From Macrococcoides animalis (lineage in GTDB: Bacteria > Bacillota > Bacilli > Staphylococcales > Staphylococcaceae), in the NCBI RefSeq assembly GCF_047425875.1, contig NZ_CP179727.1, positions 1,798,001 through 1,862,000 of the forward strand: a stretch of 64,000 nucleotides of DNA. The letters are read 5' to 3'. The notes beneath the pieces are model-generated. The model was not told the DNA's origin. It saw nothing but the letters and a program-made list of their open reading frames with translations, and searched no databases. This document shows, piece after piece, positions 9,221 through 17,766 of this stretch. Position 1 is the first letter of the stretch; every line of letters begins with the position of its first letter. The position numbers and the translations under genes are program-made.

Positions 9221-9796
9221 TTATCTTATGTTACATTCATGATAATTTGGTGTAAATTCATGTTTTGTTAAAATTTCGAATCCATATTTACGTTCTTCGA
9301 TATAAGAACCCTTCGGTGTGTTGATAATATATTTTAAATAAATAAAATCAATAAATGATATACCAACATTTATTGAAAATATAAAAAGGAAGTAATGTGC
9401 AAAGTTTGGAAACAATATTGCACAACTTAAAGTTAATATTGAAATAATAAAAAAAGGTAACATTACTGACAGTCCAAATAGTATTTTATGAATCGGATGG
9501 TTAATTCTTATATTAAACAATGGAAATATTTTAGATTTATTTGTCTTTTGAAAAATCATTGATTTAGTATCATTCAAAAATGGAAGCATATGAAAAAATT
9601 TATGTAATGGATAAACAAGTAAACATGACACAATAAAGATAAAAAAATAGTGATCTGAGAACTGCTTACCAAAAACACTTGAAAATAGTTCAAAACTTAC
9701 TATAAAAACTAATATTGAAATTAGTCCAGAAATAAGTAAAATTCGTTGCAAACCATAAGTTGCACGGATATTAAAATTTTTATTACATAAGTACAT
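9221..9796 (-). CDS. Membrane protein, probably DUF3267 family
   Basis: This 191-residue protein has four to five hydrophobic segments and a central HKFFHMLPF stretch that resembles the HExxH-like motif of DUF3267 proteins but with lysine in place of the glutamate. I assign DUF3267 mainly from its position between prsA and hpr, where staphylococci carry such a gene. ATG 9796 is chosen because AGGAGA (complement of 9803-9808) lies 6 bases upstream; a longer TTG start at 9829 abuts the hpr stop and lacks a ribosome site. It is likely co-transcribed with hpr. The function is unknown, and a protease role is doubtful given the altered motif. Confidence 0.65.
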   Translation of the reverse strand: MYLCNKNFNIRATYGLQRILLISGLISILVFIVSFELFSSVFGKQFSDHYFFIFIVSCLLVYPLHKFFHMLPFLNDTKSMIFQKTNKSKIFPLFNIRINHPIHKILFGLSVMLPFFIISILTLSCAILFPNFAHYFLFIFSINVGISFIDFIYLKYIINTPKGSYIEERKYGFEILTKHEFTPNYHECNIR

Positions 9797-9829
9797 GGCA
9801 ATTCTCCTATTGGTCAATTTACCTAGCAA

Positions 9830-10375
9830 TTATGCATTATCAGATTCGTTCTCGTCAAGTAAAACTTTTAATAGATCGTTGTGACTTTTCTCCAAGTGTT
9901 TTATGAAATCATCGCCGTAAATTTGAGCAACAATATATTTTAGTTCAGTGAAAGCTGGTAAGTCGTGCATGATATCATTATATTTACTTGCAGCTTCGTA
10001 AATACGATCGTCAGTTTCTTTATAGCCATGATACGTTTCATATAATACTTCTTTACCTTTTTCAGTGAGTTCTAAATAAGTATTTCGTTTATCAAATTCA
10101 CTTTTAGGCATCGTTAAATAACCACGTTTTTCTAAATTTTTAGCAAAATTAAATACAGTTGAAACATGCATCACACCATATTGACTAACTTGTGAAATTG
10201 TCGCTTTCTCCAGGTTACGAATAATGATTAGAATATGATGTTCGTTAATATTTAAATCATAGGGTTTAATCCAGTTTTGCCAGTCTTTTTCTACCGTTTT
10301 CCATAATGCTTTGCTCAATTGAGACACTTTATGGGTAAAAAGCATTTTTTCGATAACATCTTTTTCACGCTTCAT
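9830..10375 (-). CDS. hpr: MarR-family transcriptional regulator Hpr (ScoC-like)
   Basis: The protein has about 181 residues and carries the long Hpr signature KALWKTVEKDWQNWIKPYD followed by a MarR winged helix (ISQVSQYGVMHVSTVFNF, then wing GYLTMPKSEFDKRNTYLELT). Hpr represses protease and sporulation genes in Bacillus and has an orthologue at this site in staphylococci. Two starts are possible: ATG 10387 directly abuts GAAAGG, whereas ATG 10375 sits 12 bases from it. I list the latter with low certainty. A terminator-like perfect palindrome lies upstream at 10439-10462 and separates hpr from ytxH. Confidence 0.88.
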   Translation of the reverse strand: MKREKDVIEKMLFTHKVSQLSKALWKTVEKDWQNWIKPYDLNINEHHILIIIRNLEKATISQVSQYGVMHVSTVFNFAKNLEKRGYLTMPKSEFDKRNTYLELTEKGKEVLYETYHGYKETDDRIYEAASKYNDIMHDLPAFTELKYIVAQIYGDDFIKHLEKSHNDLLKVLLDENESDNA

Positions 10376-10431
10376 AACGTATGTCATCCTTTCACTTATC
10401 TATATAAAATATGTTGTTACTATAGTTAATG

Positions 10432-10462
10432 TAAAAAAAGTATGATGCTAGCATCATACTTT
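10432..10462 (-). terminator. Perfect 24-bp palindrome with T-run, terminator before hpr
   Basis: A perfect palindrome with arms AAGTATGATGCT / AGCATCATACTT occupies 10439-10462. Read on the minus strand it is followed by a seven-T run, as in an intrinsic terminator for the ytxH transcript. Short CTATAGT/ACTATAG arms flank it further out. It could also serve as an operator for hpr autoregulation. Confidence 0.65.
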
Positions 10463-10587
10463 ACTATAGGATAATAATATTTTACCATAATAGAAATGTG
10501 AAACAAGATATTTTTCTGAATTTTTAAAAATATATTAATAAAATTTAATATATTTTTATTAAATTCAAAATTTAATATTTGAACCGA

Positions 10588-10944
10588 TTATTTCTTTGAT
10601 AAAGTATCCATAATTTCTGTTTTGCGATTATTTATATTGTCGATATTGCCTTTTAGGTTTTCGATGTTAGGTTGGATATCTGATTTATAGTGTGCAATCA
10701 TATCTTTAATTTCGTCAGCCATGGTTTTCATAACTTCTTGAGAAGCATCTTTCGTTTTGAAGACATAATCTTTTACTTCATTTGCTTCAATCTTTAATTG
10801 ATTTACTTGTGCTTTCGTGTCATATGATGTTGATTTGAAGTTTTGTTGTAACTCTTTACCTGACTTTGGTGCATTTAAAATTGAAGTTGCAGCGCCTGCT
10901 GCTAAACCCACACCAAATCCTAAAATAATACGTGAAAATTTCAT
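10588..10944 (-). CDS. YtxH domain protein
   Basis: This small protein of 118 residues has a glycine/alanine-rich N-terminal membrane segment (ILGFGVGLAAGAATSIL) followed directly by NAPKSGKELQ, the classic YtxH start, then a long charged coiled-coil helix. YtxH proteins are stress-associated membrane-anchored helices without a known reaction. The start codon follows a strong TAGGAGGATGA ribosome site. It lies between hit and hpr on the minus strand, the same placement as in staphylococci, and is probably transcribed separately or with hit. Confidence 0.85.
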   Translation of the reverse strand: MKFSRIILGFGVGLAAGAATSILNAPKSGKELQQNFKSTSYDTKAQVNQLKIEANEVKDYVFKTKDASQEVMKTMADEIKDMIAHYKSDIQPNIENLKGNIDNINNRKTEIMDTLSKK

Positions 10945-11004
10945 AAGTCATCCTCCTAAATATTCTTGTAATAAACTATACCCGAAAAAGTAAATAACAT
11001 GTAT

Positions 11005-11430
11005 TTATTTTATTTTGTTACTGATAGCATCTTTTAATGCGGTCATTGCTTCATTATTAAATGCTTCCGCATGTGTTTCCCATTTGTAGCCGAATCCATC
11101 AATATCGTCTTCGTATCTAGGAATCACATGGAAATGAATATGGAACACTGATTGATCGGCAAACGCACGGTTATTTTGTACAATATTAATACCTGCAGGT
11201 TGAAATGCAGCATCTATAGCCTTGGCAACCTTTTGTACAGATTGTATGACCTTCGCTAATTCCTCTGGTTCAACAGCTAAAATATCCTCAGCAGGTTTTT
11301 TTGGAATAACTAACGTATGTCCTTTTGATACTTGCGAAATATCTAAAAAGGCATAAGTATATTCATCTTCATACACTTTATATGAAGGTATTTCACCCTT
11401 TAATATTTTACCAAATACAGTCTCACTCAT
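11005..11430 (-). CDS. hit: HIT family nucleotide hydrolase
   Basis: The 141-residue protein carries the histidine-triad motif HIHFHVIPRY near residue 100, preceded by the FAFLDISQVSKGHTLVIPKK block that forms the nucleotide pocket. HIT proteins hydrolyse phosphoramidate or dinucleotide substrates such as adenosine monophosphoramidates. The start has a TAGGAGG ribosome site. hit is divergent from ecsA, with about 130 bases between them, the conserved arrangement in Bacillus and staphylococci. Length and motif are normal for the family. Confidence 0.93.
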   Translation of the reverse strand: MSETVFGKILKGEIPSYKVYEDEYTYAFLDISQVSKGHTLVIPKKPAEDILAVEPEELAKVIQSVQKVAKAIDAAFQPAGINIVQNNRAFADQSVFHIHFHVIPRYEDDIDGFGYKWETHAEAFNNEAMTALKDAISNKIK

Positions 11431-11563
11431 TAAAAACGCCTCCTATGCTTTTTTTCTTATTATAATAGAAATAATTTAATTATTCATTCAATCGCAATTC
11501 GTTATGCGAAATATTCTTAATTTGTTACAATTAATTAAAAATGACGATGAACGGAGAATGAAT

Positions 11564-12298
11564 GTGACAGTTAAAGTGAGTAATTTAACAGGTGGTTATG
11601 GAAATCAACCTGTCATACATAATATTGATTTTGAATTAACACCTGGTCAGATTGTTGGATTAATTGGTTTGAACGGAGCAGGTAAAAGTACAACCATTAA
11701 AAATATGTTAGGCCTGCTTAGACCCATAGAGGGAGAAATTGAAATTAATGGTTATAAACTATCGATTGATCCTTTTAAATATCGCGAACAATTATCATAT
11801 ATTCCAGAGTCGCCCGTCTTATATGATGAACTCACGTTAGAAGAACACATTGATATGACGGCAATGGCTTATAATATCGATTCGAAGACGGCAATGGATC
11901 GTGCATTGCCTATATTAAAGGTATTTCGTTTAGAAAAAAAACTTAAACAATTCCCAGCACATTTCTCTAAAGGGATGAAACAGAAAGTTATGATTATTTG
12001 TGCGTTTATTTCAGAACCTACATTACATATCATTGATGAACCATTCTTAGGACTCGATCCACTTGGGATTCAATCGATGCTTGATTTAATGGTGAAAGCG
12101 CGTGAGGCAGGACGAACAGTGCTGATGAGTACTCATATTTTAACAACTGCTGAAATTTATTGTGACTCATTTTTACTAATGCATCACGGAGAGTTGATTG
12201 GTAAAGGGACACTAGCAGATTTAAGAGCACAATTTAATATGCCAAACGCAACACTGGATGAAATTTATATTCATGCAACAGGTGATGCACATGAATAG
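11564..12298 (+). CDS. ecsA: ABC transporter ATP-binding protein EcsA
   Basis: The 244-residue ATPase has Walker A GLNGAGKST, an ABC signature reading FSKGMKQK in place of LSGGQ, Walker B LHIIDEPFLGLDP and the switch histidine in STHILT. EcsA partners with the membrane protein EcsB and influences secretion and proteolysis (including RasP function) in Bacillus. I choose GTG 11564 because GGAG (11553-11556) lies 7 bases upstream; ATG 11558 is only one base from that site. It overlaps ecsB by 8 bases, so translation is coupled. Confidence 0.92.
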   Translation: MTVKVSNLTGGYGNQPVIHNIDFELTPGQIVGLIGLNGAGKSTTIKNMLGLLRPIEGEIEINGYKLSIDPFKYREQLSYIPESPVLYDELTLEEHIDMTAMAYNIDSKTAMDRALPILKVFRLEKKLKQFPAHFSKGMKQKVMIICAFISEPTLHIIDEPFLGLDPLGIQSMLDLMVKAREAGRTVLMSTHILTTAEIYCDSFLLMHHGELIGKGTLADLRAQFNMPNATLDEIYIHATGDAHE

Positions 12299-13508
12299 AG
12301 CAATAAAACTCTTTAAACAAAGACTAGCGAAGAATCAGAAGGAAGTGGCTTATTATAGTAAGTTTATATTTAATGGACACTTTGTCGTATTCTTATCGAT
12401 AGCATTTGGAGCGTTAATGCTGCAGTACTCGCAGATGGTGAAACATTTAGCACCAAATATTAATTATCATCTCATTATTGCATTTGTATTTGCATTATTA
12501 GTGATAACGAATATTCGAACGTTTATTAGACCCGCTGATCATATTTTTTTACTTAACTATGAGAAGCATATGCCACCTTACTTTACCAAAGCGATGATGC
12601 GTAGTGCAATGATTCGAATCGTCATCTTTATCGTATTTGTCGTACTATTTATTCCGCTATATTTTAATGCTGTACATCCATCATTATATGGCTATATTAG
12701 TGCGTTAGTATTTGGGATATTTATGATTATTATTGGTGTTTGGATGCGTTTCTTAATGATGAAGCTTGATATTGAACACCATTGGATTAGTTTACTTATA
12801 TTTATTATGACATTATCAGGGGTTTATACATCACTTGAAGGGTTATTTGTTACGGTAGTGCCGATAATGCTATTCTCTTTAGGCTTTGTATATTTATTGA
12901 AAAGAAATACAGAGCATAGAACACTGAATTGGCATGAATTAATCGATTATGAAGAACGTCTTACACACAATCAAAATAAAATAATTAACATGTTCACAGA
13001 TGTTAAAGGAATGAAAGATACAGTAAAACGTCGTAGAATTTTAGATATGTTTTTACCGAAAAATAAATCAAATTATAATCAGCAACATATGTTTGAATTT
13101 TTATTTATTCGTAATTTCTTACGTAGCAGTGATGCACTGTGGATTATTATTAGATTAATCTTAATTGCAGGTGTCGTAATTTGGATTGTGAACCAAGAAA
13201 TTATCGCGCTCATTATTGGTGCATTTTTAGTATATGCAATTGTTTTACAAACATCGCAATTTTATAAACAACAAGCATTTCAATTATGGCCGCAAGTTTG
13301 GCCAGTGCCAGAACATCTAGTATTAAAGGGATTTAAGCAATTTATGCGTAAACTTGTGTGGATAACGACGATTCTTATTGCGCTGATCTATATCGCATTT
13401 TACCCTGCACATTTTTATTATGTGATTGTCTTCTTCTTGTTGATGCTATGGACGATGCGTAATGTGACGGAGAAAATTGAAAAGCGTATGAATTTATTAA
13501 AGGACTAA
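12291..13508 (+). CDS. ecsB: ABC transporter permease EcsB
   Basis: The 405-residue membrane protein has about eight to ten hydrophobic segments arranged in N- and C-terminal blocks around a charged cytoplasmic loop (RHNQNK...KDTVKRRRILDMFLPK). It is recognised as EcsB from the fold pattern and from its coupling to ecsA. ATG 12291 overlaps the ecsA stop and has AGGTG six bases before it, so the longer frame starting at 12258 is not used. Together with EcsA it forms an exporter-like complex whose substrate is unknown. It ends in a hairpin shared with the convergent TRAP gene. Confidence 0.9.
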   Translation: MNRAIKLFKQRLAKNQKEVAYYSKFIFNGHFVVFLSIAFGALMLQYSQMVKHLAPNINYHLIIAFVFALLVITNIRTFIRPADHIFLLNYEKHMPPYFTKAMMRSAMIRIVIFIVFVVLFIPLYFNAVHPSLYGYISALVFGIFMIIIGVWMRFLMMKLDIEHHWISLLIFIMTLSGVYTSLEGLFVTVVPIMLFSLGFVYLLKRNTEHRTLNWHELIDYEERLTHNQNKIINMFTDVKGMKDTVKRRRILDMFLPKNKSNYNQQHMFEFLFIRNFLRSSDALWIIIRLILIAGVVIWIVNQEIIALIIGAFLVYAIVLQTSQFYKQQAFQLWPQVWPVPEHLVLKGFKQFMRKLVWITTILIALIYIAFYPAHFYYVIVFFLLMLWTMRNVTEKIEKRMNLLKD

Positions 13509-13524
13509 GCATCGCTTAGTCCTT
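13500..13524 (+). terminator. Convergent terminator between ecsB and TRAP gene
   Basis: Hairpin AGGACTAAGC / GCTTAGTCCT with loop ATC spans the stop codons of both convergent genes; T-rich on the right and A-rich on the left, so it may serve both. Confidence 0.75.
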
Positions 13525-14046
13525 TATTTCTAATTCATTTTCTTCTAGTTCATCAGGTTTTTCTACAAATAACATTTTAGAATAATAAATATTAGCCATA
13601 ATATCTTCTGATTGATAAGTCGATAACGCTTCTTTACTGAAGTTTTCTCTAAAGAAACTACTTTTCTTAAAGTCTTCTAGTAATTCTTTTTTATCGAATT
13701 GAAATACTGCAACGTATGTTTCGCCTTGTTTTGGATGCAAAAGTCGAAATGCATTATATCCTTCATATTGTTTTAATTTTTCTATGGGTAGAGGTTTCGT
13801 ATTAAATACTTCTTGACGTGATTCTTTCACAATAAAATAGAGTAATAGCGTCGTTTTTTCTTGTAATGTACCATCACTGAAGACGTTAATAAATGTTTGT
13901 GGTGCACTAAAAACCGTTTTTTCTTCCGTTTCTTCGTACAAATAAGCACTATCTGCATTATAAAATGATAACAAGTTTCTTTGACTGTTTTTCTTTTTTA
14001 TTTTATCTAAGAAAAAGCTTGAGCCGTAAGTAATATATGTGTACAT
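13516..14046 (-). CDS. traP: TRAP / HmoB-like antibiotic biosynthesis monooxygenase-fold protein
   Basis: The protein of 176 residues resembles staphylococcal TRAP (target of RNAIII-activating protein) and Bacillus HmoB: an N-terminal YTYITYGSSFFLDKI start, a middle EETEEKTVFSAP strand, FRLLHPKQGETYVAVFQF, and a C-terminal FFRENFSKEALS helix typical of the dimeric alpha-beta ferredoxin-like haem monooxygenase fold. Placement next to hemE-cpfC-cgoX agrees with a haem-linked role; a virulence-signalling role as proposed for S. aureus TRAP is disputed. ATG 14046 is chosen because GAGAGG ends 9 bases upstream; two earlier ATGs abut that site. Confidence 0.8.
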   Translation of the reverse strand: MYTYITYGSSFFLDKIKKKNSQRNLLSFYNADSAYLYEETEEKTVFSAPQTFINVFSDGTLQEKTTLLLYFIVKESRQEVFNTKPLPIEKLKQYEGYNAFRLLHPKQGETYVAVFQFDKKELLEDFKKSSFFRENFSKEALSTYQSEDIMANIYYSKMLFVEKPDELEENELEIKD

Positions 14047-14070
14047 GTCCATCATCCTCTCTATTTAAAC

Positions 14071-14208
14071 GCTCATTCGACAGCCTCTTAAACGGCGTCC
14101 CATGAGCAGACGCCAGGCAAACTTCAACAAATCCTTCAAAATCAAAGTGCGATTTTTCGGCTTTGTTTCCAGTTAGCTTGTGTCTAAAAGCTCATTCGGC
14201 AGCCTCTC
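14071..14208 (-). repeat. Dispersed structured repeat, copy B (inverse orientation to copy A)
   Basis: The reverse complement aligns with 8017-8141. The element is bounded by near-identical 19-base direct repeats, GCTCATTCGACAGCCTCTT (14071-14089) and GCTCATTCGGCAGCCTCTC (14190-14208), 119 bases apart, implying a tandem unit of about 120 bases. Hairpin arms here are AACAAA.CC / GG.TTTGTT around AAAATC/GATTTT, different in sequence from copy A yet still complementary. Confidence 0.8.
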
Positions 14209-14261
14209 TATACACTATACCCAAATTACATGATTTATGTCAGTTTAATGACATTACTTTT

Positions 14262-14290
14262 TTGTGATACTTTATAATTGTTGATATGAT
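14262..14290 (+). promoter_or_regulatory. Predicted sigma-A promoter of the hemE operon
   Basis: TTGTGA (14262-14267), 17-base spacer, TATGAT (14285-14290), about 40 bases upstream of the hemE start. No other regulatory motif is evident in this gap besides repeat B. Confidence 0.6.
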
Positions 14291-14328
14291 AAAATCAGAT
14301 TATATACGCAAAATAGGGGGAAGTTTGT

Positions 14329-15372
14329 TTGAATTCATTTAATGATACAATTTTAAGAGCAGCACGAGGGGAAAAAGCGGCACATACGCCAGTATGGTTT
14401 ATGCGTCAAGCAGGTAGGAGCCAACCCGAATATAGAAAGATTAAGGAAACACATAGTTTATTTGAAATTACACACGATCCAGAACTTTGTGCATACGTTA
14501 CAAAGTTACCGGTTGATCAATATAATACAGATGCAGCTATACTTTATAAAGACATTATGTCACCCCTGGGTGCTATCGGTGTCGATGTCGAAATTAAATC
14601 AGGAATTGGTCCAGTGATTGATAGTCCGATTCGTTCAATGCAAGATGTATCACGTCTAGGTGAAATTAATCCTGAGAAGGATGTACCATATATTTTAGAT
14701 ACGATTAAATTATTAACGCAAGAACAATTAAACGTACCATTAATTGGCTTTACCGGTGCGCCATTTACGCTAGCAAGTTATATGATAGAAGGGGGTCCTT
14801 CTAAAAACTATAATAAGACAAAAGCGATGATGTACGAACAACCTGAAGCTTGGAATATGTTAATGGAAAAGTTAGCAGATATGTGTATTACATACACTCA
14901 CGCGCAAATTGATGCAGGTTGTAAAATGATTCAAGTATTTGATTCATGGGTAGGTGCACTAAACCGCGCAGATTATAACAAGTTTATCGCACCACATATG
15001 ACACGTATTTTCGCGGGTATTAAAGAGAAGAACGTACCTGTTATTACATTTGGTGTAGGTGCGAGTCATTTAATCGAAGAGTGGAATGCTTTACCTGTCG
15101 ACGTATTAGGTTTAGACTGGCGTTTGCAAATCGAGGAAGCACGTGCAAAAGGGATTACGAAGACATTAATGGGAAATTTAGATCCTGCACTTCTACTTGC
15201 ACCGTGGGAGGTTATTGAGTCTCATTTAATTCGCATTTTAGATCAAGGATTACAAACAGATAACTATATTTTTAACTTAGGCCATGGGGTATTCCCAGAA
15301 GTTAAACCTGATACATTACGTCGCGTAAGCACATTTGTACACGACTATTCAGCAAAATATAAAGCACAATAA
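14329..15372 (+). CDS. hemE: Uroporphyrinogen decarboxylase
   Basis: The enzyme has 347 residues, the normal length, with the RQAGR motif (residues 26-30) that binds substrate carboxylates and the GFTGAPFTLASYMIEGG block. It removes four carboxyl groups from uroporphyrinogen III to give coproporphyrinogen III in the cytosol. Translation starts at TTG 14329, supported by GGGGGAAG 7 bases upstream. It is the first gene of hemE-cpfC-cgoX, with 13 bases to the next start, under the promoter at 14262-14290. Confidence 0.97.
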   Translation: MNSFNDTILRAARGEKAAHTPVWFMRQAGRSQPEYRKIKETHSLFEITHDPELCAYVTKLPVDQYNTDAAILYKDIMSPLGAIGVDVEIKSGIGPVIDSPIRSMQDVSRLGEINPEKDVPYILDTIKLLTQEQLNVPLIGFTGAPFTLASYMIEGGPSKNYNKTKAMMYEQPEAWNMLMEKLADMCITYTHAQIDAGCKMIQVFDSWVGALNRADYNKFIAPHMTRIFAGIKEKNVPVITFGVGASHLIEEWNALPVDVLGLDWRLQIEEARAKGITKTLMGNLDPALLLAPWEVIESHLIRILDQGLQTDNYIFNLGHGVFPEVKPDTLRRVSTFVHDYSAKYKAQ

Positions 15373-15385
15373 TGGGGGATAAATC

Positions 15386-16306
15386 ATGACTAAAAAAGGT
15401 TTACTTGTAATGGCGTATGGTACGCCATATAAAGAGGAAGATATTGAACCGTACTATACACATATTCGTCACGGAAGAAAGCCGTCAGAAGAAAGTTTAC
15501 AAGATTTAAAAGATCGTTATAAAGCAATTGGTGGGATTTCTCCACTTGCTGGTACAACTGAACGTCAAGCAGAAGCATTAGTTGATGCTTTAAATAAAAT
15601 GACAGGTGAAGAATACAAATTATATATCGGTCTGAAACATATCGCACCGTTTATTGAAGATGCCGTACTTGCAATGCATAACGATGGGATTACAGAAGCT
15701 GTAACCATTGTACTAGCACCCCATTATTCTAACTTCTCAGTAGGAAGTTACAATAAACGTGCAGCTGAAGAGGCAGAAAAATACGGCATTCAATTAAAAC
15801 ACGTCGAGTCTTTCTTTAACCAAGATCAGTTTATTGATTTTTGGACTGATCAAGTGGACAACACTTTAGCAACAATTCCAGAAAATGAATGGGAAAAGAC
15901 GGTTTTAATTGTGAGTGCGCATAGTTTACCAGAAAAAATTAAAGCAGCAGGTGACCCTTATCCATCTCAACTTGAAGATACAGCGACAATGATTATGGAT
16001 CGATCTAATATATTAAATGTTGAAACTGGGTGGCAATCAGAAGGAAATACACCAGATCCTTGGTTAGGACCAGATGTACAAGATTTGACACGCCGTTTAT
16101 ATGAAGAAGAAAATTATGAACACTTTATTTATATACCAGTGGGATTCGTGTGTGAGCATTTAGAGGTATTATATGATAATGATTATGAATGTAAAGTCGT
16201 ATGTGATGAATTAGGTGTTAAATACTATCGTCCGGCGATGCCAAACACGGATGAGCGTTTTATCAATGCAATGGTTAATGAAATAAAAAGTGTATTAAAT
16301 CAATAG
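15386..16306 (+). CDS. cpfC: Coproporphyrin III ferrochelatase (CpfC/HemH)
   Basis: The 306-residue protein matches the soluble Gram-positive ferrochelatases that insert iron into coproporphyrin III. Catalytic landmarks are the histidine in LIVSAHSLPEKI and the glutamate in FVCEHLEVLYD. There is no C-terminal iron-sulfur or membrane extension. It lies second in the haem operon, after hemE and 17 bases before cgoX, with GGGGGAT as ribosome site. In Firmicutes this enzyme works after CgoX and before the haem-forming decarboxylase ChdC, which is not in this window. Confidence 0.96.
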   Translation: MTKKGLLVMAYGTPYKEEDIEPYYTHIRHGRKPSEESLQDLKDRYKAIGGISPLAGTTERQAEALVDALNKMTGEEYKLYIGLKHIAPFIEDAVLAMHNDGITEAVTIVLAPHYSNFSVGSYNKRAAEEAEKYGIQLKHVESFFNQDQFIDFWTDQVDNTLATIPENEWEKTVLIVSAHSLPEKIKAAGDPYPSQLEDTATMIMDRSNILNVETGWQSEGNTPDPWLGPDVQDLTRRLYEEENYEHFIYIPVGFVCEHLEVLYDNDYECKVVCDELGVKYYRPAMPNTDERFINAMVNEIKSVLNQ

Positions 16307-16323
16307 AAAAGAGATGTTTTAGA

Positions 16324-17700
16324 ATGACGAAGAAATGTGCAATTATTGGTGCAGGCATCACAGGTTTATCAGCAGCGTATTATTTGAAAAAAGAAGATAC
16401 TTCTTTTGATATCGATGTGTTAGAAGCTAACGGTGTAGCTGGGGGTAAGATTAAAACCTACCAAAAAGATGGGTATACAATCGAGCTTGGACCAGAGTCA
16501 TATCTAGGTCGTAAAAAGATTATGACCGAACTTGCTGAAGCAATTGGTCTAAAAGATGATATTGTCGTGAACAACACAGGTAAGTCATATATTTATGCTA
16601 AAAATAAATTATATCCTATTCCTGGTGGCTCTATTTTAGGGATACCAACGGAAATGAAACCTTTTATTTCAACGCGATTAATTTCACCATTTGGTAAATT
16701 ACGTGCAGGACTGGATTACGTGATAAAGCCGATACCGATGACACCAGATGTGTCAGTAGGTGCATTTTTCAGACGTCGTTTGGGTAACGAAACACTAGAA
16801 AATTTAATAGAACCCTTATTATCAGGTATTTATGGTTCTGATATAGATAAACTAAGTCTTAAATCAACGTTTCCAGATTTTAAAGCGACTGAAGAAAAGC
16901 ATGGTGGTTTAATTAAAGGAATGCGTGCTAATAAAAAAGCAACACCGAAGCGTAAGGGACCGGCTCAAGGCCAGTTTAGACAGTTTAAAAATGGACTAAT
17001 GAGTTTTATAAATGCATTAGTGAAAGATTTAGAATCTAAACAGGTAAATATGAAATACAATCATAAAGTGGAAGCAATCGAAAAGCTGCAAAACGGATAT
17101 AATGTTACTGTAAATGGTGAAAAAGTGTTTTATGATAAAGTTATCATAACCGTACCGCATACTATTTTCCGTGATTGGTTTGATGATGCCCCATTGAATT
17201 ATTTCGATTACATGGAGACAACAAGTGTCGCAACGGTGGTGATGGCATTTGATGATAGTCAAGTAGATAATAAAGAGAATGGCACGGGCTTTGTGATTGC
17301 AAAGAATTCAGATACTATCATTACAGCATGTACATGGACAGATAAGAAATGGTCACATACAACACCGCCCGGTAAAACGTTACTACGAGCGTATGTGGGT
17401 CGACCTGGAAGCGATGTTGTGAAAAATAATGATGATGCTGCTATTGTAAAACTTGCGAGACGTGATTTAGACAAAATGATGGAAATTAATGGTGAACCTG
17501 AATTTACGATTGTAACGAAATTATTTAATAGTATGCCGCAATATGAAGTTGGACATATTGATCGTATTCGTTCAATTCAGCACTACATTAAGACACAATA
17601 TCCTGGACTAGTGATAACAGGTGCATCGTTTGAAGCTGTGGGTCTACCTGACTGTGTATCTCAAGGACAACGTGCTGCACTTCACTTAGCTCATGAATAA
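16324..17700 (+). CDS. cgoX: Coproporphyrinogen III oxidase (CgoX/HemY)
   Basis: This 458-residue flavoprotein opens with the FAD-binding dinucleotide motif AIIGAGITGLSAAYYL and ends with the conserved ITGASFEAVGLPDCV block of the HemG/HemY family. In Gram-positive bacteria it oxidises coproporphyrinogen III to coproporphyrin III using oxygen. It ends the hemE-cpfC-cgoX operon; the ribosome site is weak (GAGATG). No terminator is obvious before the lipoate ligase gene 66 bases downstream, so read-through is possible. Confidence 0.95.
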   Translation: MTKKCAIIGAGITGLSAAYYLKKEDTSFDIDVLEANGVAGGKIKTYQKDGYTIELGPESYLGRKKIMTELAEAIGLKDDIVVNNTGKSYIYAKNKLYPIPGGSILGIPTEMKPFISTRLISPFGKLRAGLDYVIKPIPMTPDVSVGAFFRRRLGNETLENLIEPLLSGIYGSDIDKLSLKSTFPDFKATEEKHGGLIKGMRANKKATPKRKGPAQGQFRQFKNGLMSFINALVKDLESKQVNMKYNHKVEAIEKLQNGYNVTVNGEKVFYDKVIITVPHTIFRDWFDDAPLNYFDYMETTSVATVVMAFDDSQVDNKENGTGFVIAKNSDTIITACTWTDKKWSHTTPPGKTLLRAYVGRPGSDVVKNNDDAAIVKLARRDLDKMMEINGEPEFTIVTKLFNSMPQYEVGHIDRIRSIQHYIKTQYPGLVITGASFEAVGLPDCVSQGQRAALHLAHE

Positions 17701-17766
17701 ACAAACTTTTATCTAAAGTAGAACAACAGGTTTAAAATAGTGGAAGATAGACTTTAGGAGGATAAT

